A DNA stretch of 5,021 nucleotides. It comes from Candidatus Saccharimonadota bacterium. Its GTDB lineage: Bacteria > Patescibacteriota > Saccharimonadia > Saccharimonadales > JACDBH01. The stretch is from assembly GCA_020428565.1 (NCBI GenBank), contig JAGQMT010000050.1:1-5021 (forward strand), given 5' to 3'. The first letter of the stretch is position 1, and each line of letters opens with the position of its first letter. Below are positions 1 through 5,021 of the stretch, piece after piece. The notes under the pieces are model-generated. The model saw nothing but the letters and a program-made list of their open reading frames with translations. It did no database searches and had not been told where the DNA came from. A program made the translations under genes and the position numbers.

Positions 1-299
1 TATTGCTTGAATTGAGCTGGGGTCATCATGTCAGGTAACCCCATATGCCATCTACGGTTAATGTAGTGTTTGGTAAATCTGTAGGCTCGTTCCTGTAGTT
101 CTGCGATGTCTTTTTGTTGGTATTCGCCTCTTGGGAAGCATTCGCTTCTGAGTGACTTGTTGAAGTTTTCGATGTGACTCTGTTCATTCTTCTTGTACGG
201 ACGACTATAACGATGTTCGGCTACGGCTTCAATAGCCTCACGGAAGGCTGTCTGGAATTCGGAACCATTATCTGACTGGTGGGAGCTGTATTGAGCCAT
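1..299 (-). pseudogene. DDE transposase, C-terminal fragment (open at left edge)
   Basis: This frame is offset by one base from the N-terminal fragment and stays open from at least 299 to the window edge (99 codons). It holds the rest of the integrase core. SDNGSEF has the second catalytic Asp at 272-270. NEQSHIENFNKSLRSE has the probable catalytic Glu in IEN at 170-168, 34 residues after that Asp, close to the DDE spacing expected. The tail, KHYINRRWHMGLPDMMTPAQF, matches the usual end of such transposases (…YN..RPH..L…TP…), so only a few residues should be missing beyond base 1. An ATG at 299-297 exists but has no ribosome binding site, so I read this as the broken 3' part of one gene, not as a separate gene. 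Confidence 0.82.
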
Positions 300-894
300 A
301 GAAGGCGTTATGGGTGACAAAAGCCTCGGCACCGGTGTTCATTTCTAAGTTTGCACCAATAACCACGCTAGGTTCTTTAGTGAAGATATACATAGCCGTG
401 TAGGCATAGACTCCGCCACCTAAATCAACGGTGTCGTGCTCTACGACTTCTCTTGGGTAGCAGGCGGTGACCAATGCCTTATGTTTTTTGTACTTCTGTA
501 TTCCAACAACTGCTTTAGTAAAACGTCTATGCAACCAACGGTAGATAGTAGATAGCGCCAGAATGATGCCGTGGTTTTCCTTGAGTTCTAAAATACGGTC
601 AATAATAGGCCTGCCAATAGCCTGTGGGCTGTGATGAGGTGCTGAACTGCTGGTTGGGATAGGCCATCTGAATGTTAGCAATCTAGAAGTGCCAACTGGG
701 CGAGTTGGCCGGTTAGGGTTATCTGTTTGTCGATATTTGTTTATCTCTAACCACTTCTGTCTCCAGCAGTAGATAGTACTACGGTGAACACCACAGCGGT
801 TAGCTACCACGAACAGGGTTAATTGCTCAATGATAAGCATCCGAAGAGCAATTGCTCTCGCTTTTGGTAGATTAGGGTTGGTAGAATAAGCCAT
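268..894 (-). pseudogene. DDE transposase, N-terminal fragment (frameshifted)
   Basis: This is the first 208-codon frame of a transposase that would cut and join the ends of the insertion sequence. The start is the ATG at 894-892, preceded by AAAGGAG (908-902) at 7 nt. Residues about 22-46 (…VVANRCGVHRSTIYCWRQK) look like a helix-turn-helix. Residues about 96-123 (IIDRILEL…STIYRWLHR) look like a second one, as in IS481-type enzymes, joined by a Pro/Ser/Thr-rich linker. The integrase core begins near residue 145, with the probable first catalytic Asp at 154 in HDTVD. The frame then ends abruptly as GSIQLPPVR-stop, just before the second Asp motif. Skipping one C of the minus-strand CCC (plus-strand GGG, 281-283) gives GSIQLHQSDNGSEF and continues into the next fragment. 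The intact protein would exceed 295 residues, normal for the family. The family is clear; IS481 versus a relative is a guess. Confidence 0.85.
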
Positions 895-895
895 G

Positions 896-948
896 GGTAG
901 GCTCCTTTCGTTATTATGTGATTATAATTACAGTTTAGGACGCCTACC
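896..948. repeat. Inverted repeat / hairpin at insertion-sequence end
   Basis: GGTAGGCTCCT (896-906) is complementary to AGGACGCCTACC (937-948) over 11 pairs, with only C941 bulged and a 30-base AT-rich loop. Read on the minus strand, the 3' arm contains the transposase Shine-Dalgarno (AGGAG, 906-902) and the 5' arm lies upstream of the predicted start of the native transcript. Read on the plus strand, the stem is followed directly by T6 (949-954). Confidence 0.7.
902..926 (-). promoter_or_regulatory. Transposase -10 box and Shine-Dalgarno
   Basis: On the minus strand a perfect TATAAT lies at 926-921 and AAAGGAG at 908-902, 7 nt before the transposase ATG at 894. Initiation about 7 nt after the -10 would start the transcript near 914, giving a leader of about 20 nt. 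No good -35 is present: the hexamer 17 bp upstream (949-944) is AGGTAG. The promoter is therefore probably weak alone, which is common for insertion sequences. Confidence 0.5.
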
Positions 949-997
949 TTTTTTAGTTCAATGTTGGATGCAAAGGTAGTGAAGGATTACGAAAAGC

Positions 998-1026
998 TTG
1001 CTAACAGATAGGGTGCAGGGTATAAT
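998..1026 (+). promoter_or_regulatory. Sigma70-type promoter of the S1-infB operon
   Basis: TTGCTA (998-1003, four of six matches to TTGACA) is separated by exactly 17 bases from a perfect TATAAT (1021-1026). Transcription would begin near 1033, giving a leader of about 80 nt before the S1 start codon. It lies outside the predicted insertion-sequence end by about 38 bp, so it is probably the native promoter. No other equally good promoter is seen between 961 and 1112. Confidence 0.62.
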
Positions 1027-1094
1027 ATTAGTTAATCTGAACGGATAAGACTTGGTGTTCCATGTTAAACAGCCTAAGGGTTGCCGCAGACAAT

Positions 1095-1102
1095 AAAGGA
1101 GG
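1095..1102 (+). promoter_or_regulatory. Shine-Dalgarno of the S1 gene (decides the start)
   Basis: AAAGGAGG is a near-perfect anti-16S match. It lies 10 nt before the ATG at 1113 and only 1 nt before the in-frame ATG at 1104, which is too close to use. The in-frame ATG at 1062 has no such site, and its extra residues would be encoded by what looks like leader. The start at 1113 is therefore preferred. Confidence 0.75.
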
Positions 1103-1112
1103 CATGATAACC

Positions 1113-2180
1113 ATGTCAAAAAATAATACAATTTCCATGGATGATCTATTAGCATCTAGCGATATTGAGCAATTAAAATCAGGAGACGTCGTAGAGGGGG
1201 TGATTACTTCGGTTCGTAAACACGAAGTTTGGCTAGATCTAGGGGCTAACGGTGTTGGCGTTGTTATGCGTCGCGAGATTGGTCAAGGCCAGAAATTAGA
1301 AGTAGGAAATAAGGTTACTACTAGCGTAGTAGATCCCGAGATGGATGAAGGTTATGCTCTATTAAGCATGAAGCGTGCAGTAAAGGATAGGGGATGGGAC
1401 GAACTGCAACGAATCTTTGAAGCTCGCGAAATAGTAGAAGTACTACCTTATGACGCTAATAGGGGCGGACTATTGGTTGAGGTTGAAGGAATACGCGGAT
1501 TCCTGCCCGTTTCTCAGTTAGCCGCTGGTCATTATCCTCGTGTTTCAGGTGCGGACAAAGATGAAATTTTACAAAAACTTAATGCTTTAACTGGACAAAA
1601 TCTCAGGGTAAGAGTTTTGGATGTTAGTCGAAAAGATAATAAACTTATCTTTTCTGAGAAAGAGGCTGTAAAGGATGATATGCAGTCTCGTTTTGCAGAG
1701 TTAAAAGTCGGAGACGAAGTTAAGGGTGTAGTTACTGGCGTAATTGATTTCGGTGCTTTTGTTAATGTTGACGGAATTGAAGGGTTGGTCCATATTTCAG
1801 AAATATCATGGGAGCGAGTCGAAGATCCTAGAAAATATGTGAAGACAGGACAAACTATAGAGGCTAGGATTATATCGATCGATAAAGATCGGTTGTCGCT
1901 GAGCATTAAACAAATGCAACAAGATCCATGGCTTAAAGAGGTTAGGTCGTTTAATAAAGGCGATACTGTAACTGGTAAGGTTACTCGCATTACTCCATTT
2001 GGTGCTTTCGTGCAATTGAGTTCAGCGGTCGAAGCTCTTGTGCATGTTTCTGAAATGAGCGACGATGAAGGTGTTGATCCAGAAAAAATATTTCAACTTA
2101 ACGAAACTAAGCAATTCAAGGTTCTAGAGATTGATACGGAGTCACGTAAGATAGCATTGAGCTTAAAAGATACTAAATAA
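1113..2180 (+). CDS. rpsA: Ribosomal protein S1-like, four S1 (OB-fold) RNA-binding domains
   Basis: The product is 355 residues from ATG 1113 (MSKNNTISMDDLL…). It has four S1 domains: about 22-89 (GDVVEGVITSV…LSMKRA), about 105-186 (divergent, …EGIRGFLPVSQL…IFSEKEA), about 199-268 (VGDEVKGVVTGVIDFGAFVNVDGIEGLVHISEI…LSIKQM) and about 282-352 (KGDTVTGKVTRITPFGAFVQL…ALVHVSEM…ALSLKD). The last two have the canonical FGAFV and LVH(I/V)SE core. The divergent first two match those that dock S1 on the 30S subunit in E. coli S1, which has six domains. Four-domain forms are usual in many other bacteria. The role is to bind mRNA on the ribosome during initiation. It is the first gene of the operon, 50 nt before infB. 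It is not NusA, because no KH domains are present. The symbol is by family and position; a general S1-domain protein is the alternative. Confidence 0.88.
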   Translation: MSKNNTISMDDLLASSDIEQLKSGDVVEGVITSVRKHEVWLDLGANGVGVVMRREIGQGQKLEVGNKVTTSVVDPEMDEGYALLSMKRAVKDRGWDELQRIFEAREIVEVLPYDANRGGLLVEVEGIRGFLPVSQLAAGHYPRVSGADKDEILQKLNALTGQNLRVRVLDVSRKDNKLIFSEKEAVKDDMQSRFAELKVGDEVKGVVTGVIDFGAFVNVDGIEGLVHISEISWERVEDPRKYVKTGQTIEARIISIDKDRLSLSIKQMQQDPWLKEVRSFNKGDTVTGKVTRITPFGAFVQLSSAVEALVHVSEMSDDEGVDPEKIFQLNETKQFKVLEIDTESRKIALSLKDTK

Positions 2181-2230
2181 AATTCTCAAGTGTACTGTCA
2201 TTCAAGGAATTTAATTATAGAAAGGCGTTT

Positions 2231-3994
2231 ATGGCACAACGAATCATAGAGATCGAGGATCCAATTACCGTTGGCGCACTCGCCGATAAACTTCTATTGC
2301 CCGTCTCGAAGCTTATAGGAGAGCTTATGAAAAACGGAGTCATGGCAACTGTTAATGAGAGAATTGATTTTGATACTGCACAGATTATTGTAGGAGAATT
2401 AAATTTAGATATAGATTTAGCAAAAAAGTCTACATCTGTAAGTAATGAAAATTCAATTAGACGTAAAACGAATGCAAGTGGAGACTCGCGTCCACCTGTT
2501 GTTGCTGTGATGGGGCACGTAGACCACGGTAAAACTAGTTTATTGGACGCTATTAGGGGTGAAGATACTGCAAAATCTGAAGCTGGTGGCATTACTCAAC
2601 ATATATCTGCTTATCAGATATCTCATAACGATCGAGCTATTACTTTTTTGGATACTCCTGGGCATGAGGCTTTTGCTGCCATCAGGGAGCACGGAGCATT
2701 ATTGACCGACGCTGTTGTTGTGGTCGTGGCCGCTGATGACGGGGTTAAGCCACAGACTGTTGAAGCAATACGTTTTGCCAGAAAGGCGGGCGTTAAAATT
2801 ATAGTAGCTATAAATAAGATAGATAAGGACGGGGCTAACATTCCTCAGCTAAAACAACAACTTGCTGAGCAGGACTTGCTTGTTGAGGAGTGGGGTGGCG
2901 ATACTATTGTAGTTGAGGTCTCTGCAAAAACTGGCCAAGGACTGTCTGAGTTGCTGGATATGATTCTTTTGGTGGCCGACGTGGAGGATCTTAAAGCCGA
3001 TGTAAATGTGCCGGCTACTGGATTGGTAATCGAAGCTCATTTTGAGCAAGGACGAGGTCCAGTTGCTATTGGACTTATAGACGAAGGAATGATCAAAAAA
3101 GGTGATTATGTTGTAGCAGGGTCTACGTATGCTAAAATTCGTAGCCTTGAATCTACGAATAGAGATCTTATTACCCAGGCGTCGCCATCAATGCCTGTAC
3201 TAATTACAGGATTTAAAGAGCTGCCTCAATTTGGAGACGAATTCTATGTAGTAAAAGACGAGAAGACGGCGCGCAATAAGGCGCAGGTCATGTTTCAGCA
3301 GAAAAAACATGACGGTAGTCGTCGAGACATAGGAGGCAGTGAGTTAATTAGGATAATTAATCGCACTAACAAGGTCAATGAATTCCCTGTAATTATTAAG
3401 GCCGATGTGCAGGGTTCGTTAACATCGGTAATCGACAGTATCAAGACTTTAGATAGCGATGAAGCGACTGTTCGGATCGTGAGTAGTGGCGTGGGGTCGG
3501 TAAGTGAAAGCGATGCCCATATTGCTAGCAGTACTGGTGCTGTAATTTATGGGTTTAACATATCACTACCGCAGAATATTAAGCGTTTAGCGAGTCGAGA
3601 CAAGACCAGCATTAGGCTCTATGACGTAATTTATGAATTAATCGATGATGTAAAAGTAGAATTAAGTAAATTATTACCCCCTGAAATTATAGAGACCGAT
3701 CTGGGTCGATTAATAGTTAAAGGGATATTTAAGACTACTAAAACAGAGATTATTTGTGGCGGTGAGGTTTCTACTGGAAAGCTTATCGTTCCAGCTATGG
3801 CCAGCGTCTATAGAGGGAAAGATAAGCTGGGAGAGGTACAAGTCGTTGGACTTAGGCGTGGTCCTCAGGAGACTAAAGAAGTTTTTGAAGGTGAAATGTG
3901 TGGTTTAAATTTAGCCACCAGTAGTCGAATAGAACTACAAGAGAATGACGAAATACAACTATTTGCCAGGGAGTCTGTTAGCAGACATTTATAG
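2231..3994 (+). CDS. infB: Translation initiation factor IF-2
   Basis: This GTPase delivers fMet-tRNA to the 30S subunit and drives joining of the 50S subunit. The 587-residue product has an IF2_N-type domain at about 1-60 (PITVGALADKLLLPVSKLIGELMKNG), a short linker (65-87) and a complete G domain. Its motifs are G1 GHVDHGKT (95-102), G2 GGITQHI (119-125), G3 DTPGH (141-145), G4 NKID (195-198) and G5 SAK (231-233). Domain II follows (about 262-345), then the C1 domain (about 372-475; ADVQGSLTS at 391, SGVGSVSESD at 419) and the fMet-tRNA-binding C2 domain (about 485-580). It is much shorter than the E. coli protein because the long N-terminal region is absent. The start ATG has a modest AAAGG (2221-2225) at 5 nt. 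The C2 domain differs at apparent fMet-contact positions: EMCG at 555-558 where ECG is usual after a G-aromatic pair, and ICGGEV where AGCxV is usual. Confidence 0.97.
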   Translation: MAQRIIEIEDPITVGALADKLLLPVSKLIGELMKNGVMATVNERIDFDTAQIIVGELNLDIDLAKKSTSVSNENSIRRKTNASGDSRPPVVAVMGHVDHGKTSLLDAIRGEDTAKSEAGGITQHISAYQISHNDRAITFLDTPGHEAFAAIREHGALLTDAVVVVVAADDGVKPQTVEAIRFARKAGVKIIVAINKIDKDGANIPQLKQQLAEQDLLVEEWGGDTIVVEVSAKTGQGLSELLDMILLVADVEDLKADVNVPATGLVIEAHFEQGRGPVAIGLIDEGMIKKGDYVVAGSTYAKIRSLESTNRDLITQASPSMPVLITGFKELPQFGDEFYVVKDEKTARNKAQVMFQQKKHDGSRRDIGGSELIRIINRTNKVNEFPVIIKADVQGSLTSVIDSIKTLDSDEATVRIVSSGVGSVSESDAHIASSTGAVIYGFNISLPQNIKRLASRDKTSIRLYDVIYELIDDVKVELSKLLPPEIIETDLGRLIVKGIFKTTKTEIICGGEVSTGKLIVPAMASVYRGKDKLGEVQVVGLRRGPQETKEVFEGEMCGLNLATSSRIELQENDEIQLFARESVSRHL

Positions 3995-4003
3995 GTGTAA
4001 CTT

Positions 4004-5021
4004 ATGTCAGCAGAGGATATGCTTTCGGAAAATACCAGTAAACAACTACAGAATGATCTAGAAAAAGATCACTCCGCAGACTTAGGTAAACCAGAGCAAC
4101 AGCGGTCTGTTTTTAGCAGGATAAGATCTAGGGCGCAATTGAGCGATATATCGTGGATTAGGTTATTGGCTGGTGAACCAAAAGAAAGTGATAATACAGA
4201 TTCTGAACGTAAGTCCTATGGTAAATCTTCTAAATTTCTTCGTGATTTGAGAGGGTTACTAGTACCAAGGCCTGAAATTATAGCTGATACCGATAATATG
4301 GAAGGCGATGATGAGTTAAAATATTCTTTAATAAGTGAAGAAAATATTCAAGATAATACGGGTGAAGTATCGGCACCGGGAGTCAATATTGGCAAAGGAT
4401 CCGATAGCTCACTAGCTCTATTGTCCGAAGGAGCACATAGTACTATTCCCATAGATAATCCTGCAGAACTAAATTTAAATCAATCCACTAAAGCTATTCA
4501 AACTCAAGTAGAGGGTTCTACGGGTGTAATTTACGACATTTCAAATGGTGTTAATGCTAAAGACACCCAGGCTATGCTGCAACGTAATGAACGAGATGAT
4601 GGTTTAATTTCTATAGATCATGAGCGAAGCTCAGAAGGTAATCCGTCTAATATATTGCCCGTAGATAAAGATCGAAATATGTACGATTACAAGGAAAGTC
4701 TTAGGAGTCCTTTAGGTGCATTACTAGCTGTGGATTTGATTAATTATTCTATATCACGAAGACGCGATGCAAAGATAAGGGCAGATTCTATGAGGCGTGA
4801 CAGGAATATCTCCAAAGAGCTTCACAAGCAGTCGTTACTAGATGCTAGAGATAATTTAAACCATAGTACTCATTATTCGAGTGTAGATAAGCGATTGAAC
4901 ATGTTGGAAAAACAACACAAATCTCTTATTCAGGATGAAGTTGCTAAGGGATATGAATTAGCTGTAGAGGTGTTAGATAAGGCTAAAGTAGACAAAGATA
5001 CAACGAATAAAGCGAATAACA
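4004..5021 (+). CDS. Unrecognised hydrophilic protein, incomplete at right edge
   Basis: The frame is open for 339 codons from ATG 4004 to the end of the window. It starts 9 nt after the infB stop, with AGGTG (3993-3997) 6 nt before the ATG and overlapping that stop, which suggests translation coupled to infB. I do not recognise a family. Residues 1-230 are rich in Asp, Glu, Ser, Asn and Gln, with no Cys and one Trp, and look disordered. Two short conserved-looking islands interrupt them: RSVFSRIRSRAQLSDISWIRLLAG (34-57) and KFLRDLRGLLVPRPE (77-91). A hydrophobic stretch, SPLGALLAVDLINYSI (235-250), contains an Asp and an Asn, so it is a poor membrane segment. It is followed by a strongly basic SRRRDAKIRADSMRRDR (251-267) and then a charged, probably helical or coiled-coil region to the edge. 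No signal peptide is visible. Membrane segments or a domain beyond the window are possible. Confidence 0.8.
   Translation, partial: MSAEDMLSENTSKQLQNDLEKDHSADLGKPEQQRSVFSRIRSRAQLSDISWIRLLAGEPKESDNTDSERKSYGKSSKFLRDLRGLLVPRPEIIADTDNMEGDDELKYSLISEENIQDNTGEVSAPGVNIGKGSDSSLALLSEGAHSTIPIDNPAELNLNQSTKAIQTQVEGSTGVIYDISNGVNAKDTQAMLQRNERDDGLISIDHERSSEGNPSNILPVDKDRNMYDYKESLRSPLGALLAVDLINYSISRRRDAKIRADSMRRDRNISKELHKQSLLDARDNLNHSTHYSSVDKRLNMLEKQHKSLIQDEVAKGYELAVEVLDKAKVDKDTTNKANN

Larger units (their letters stand above)
896..954 (+). terminator. Possible intrinsic terminator, plus strand
   Basis: The 11-pair bulged stem (896-906 with 937-948) is followed by TTTTTT at 949-954, the arrangement of a rho-independent terminator. 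It would stop rightward transcription leaving the element before it reaches the S1-infB promoter. The 30-base loop is longer than usual, and the T-run may simply be part of the insertion sequence's terminal repeat, so this is tentative. Confidence 0.35.
1..960 (-). mobile_element. Insertion sequence (IS481/IS3-like), 5' part relative to its transposase; other end outside window
   Basis: The segment carries a DDE transposase on the minus strand plus a short leader, and nothing else. The outer boundary is placed near 960 because the minus strand there begins TGAACTAAAAAAGGTAGG. A TG start with a conserved CT and an A-rich stretch is loosely similar to terminal repeats of IS3/IS481-type elements. 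The second terminal repeat and the target-site duplication cannot be seen because the element continues past base 1, so the 960 boundary is inferred. The transposase is frameshifted, so this copy is probably inactive unless supplied in trans. The element lies directly upstream of, and divergent from, the S1-infB operon. Confidence 0.72.
961..1112 (+). other. Intergenic leader region between insertion sequence and S1 gene
   Basis: This non-coding stretch holds the promoter at 998-1026 and an about 80-nt untranslated leader. A small stem (CAGCC 1070-1074 with GGTTG 1079-1083, one G-T pair) is too weak to call regulatory. No tRNA, small gene or riboswitch is recognisable. Confidence 0.6.

Noticed and set aside
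268..299. Programmed ribosomal frameshift in the transposase
   Set aside because: There is no slippery heptamer, the shift needed is +1 in effect, and it falls inside the DDE core; mutation or sequencing error is simpler.
82..910. Repeat of GTAGGCTC near 82 and near 898
   Set aside because: An eight-base match, one copy inside the transposase coding sequence, is expected by chance and is not placed like a terminal repeat.
1062..1112. N-terminal extension of the S1 protein from ATG 1062
   Set aside because: No Shine-Dalgarno precedes it, whereas AAAGGAGG at 1095-1102 fits ATG 1113. The extra 17 residues do not resemble the start of an S1 protein.
1532..2015. Long minus-strand open frames inside the S1 gene
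   Set aside because: They are antisense to well-conserved S1 domains, have no ribosome binding site and have no recognisable content.
2181..2230. Terminator or separate promoter between S1 and infB
   Set aside because: Only a 5-base AATTC/GAATT pairing without a T-run is present, and the -10-like TTATAG lacks a convincing -35.
2215..3049. Minus-strand open frames inside infB
   Set aside because: They lie opposite the conserved IF2_N and G domains and are explained as shadows of that coding sequence.
1113..5021. Alternative genetic code (TGA as Gly or Trp)
   Set aside because: No in-frame TGA occurs in the three plus-strand genes, and TGG is used for Trp.

Overview
The window reads as the core-translation part of a small, AT-leaning bacterial genome with an insertion sequence beside it. 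My best guess for the source is the Candidate Phyla Radiation, probably Candidatus Saccharibacteria (TM7). The reasons are a compact 587-residue IF-2 without the long N-terminal extension of most bacteria, a four-domain S1 protein directly upstream of it, and a transposase beginning MAYSTNPNLPK, a type I associate with this group. This assignment is from memory of these families, not from a search. The standard genetic code fits: TGG is used for Trp, the stops are TAA and TAG, and no in-frame TGA occurs.

Layout. Bases 1 to about 960 are the right-hand part of an insertion sequence read on the minus strand. Its DDE transposase is split by a one-base frameshift at 281-283 and runs off the left edge. 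The element's outer end (about 896-960) holds a possible terminal repeat, the transposase promoter and Shine-Dalgarno, and an 11-bp bulged hairpin. That hairpin would bury the Shine-Dalgarno in read-through transcripts and, on the plus strand, ends in a T6 run like a terminator. Bases 961-1112 hold a good sigma70-type promoter (TTGCTA-N17-TATAAT) and the leader of a plus-strand operon.

The operon. An S1-domain protein (1113-2180, four S1 folds, rpsA-like) is followed after 50 nt by infB (2231-3994, translation initiation factor IF-2). Nine nucleotides later comes an unrecognised, hydrophilic, apparently disordered protein (4004 to the right edge, incomplete). S1 would help mRNA bind the 30S subunit and IF-2 brings fMet-tRNA and joins the subunits, so the first two genes form a translation-initiation unit. 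The third gene's place in the operon hints at a related or co-regulated role, but its sequence does not reveal one.

The most interesting points are the read-through hairpin at the insertion sequence end, the exact position of the transposase frameshift, the insertion only about 40 bp upstream of an essential promoter, the S1-infB pairing, apparent changes in the fMet-tRNA-binding domain of IF-2, and the unknown third gene. I see no clear evidence of a wholly new system such as a defence island, CRISPR array or retron.
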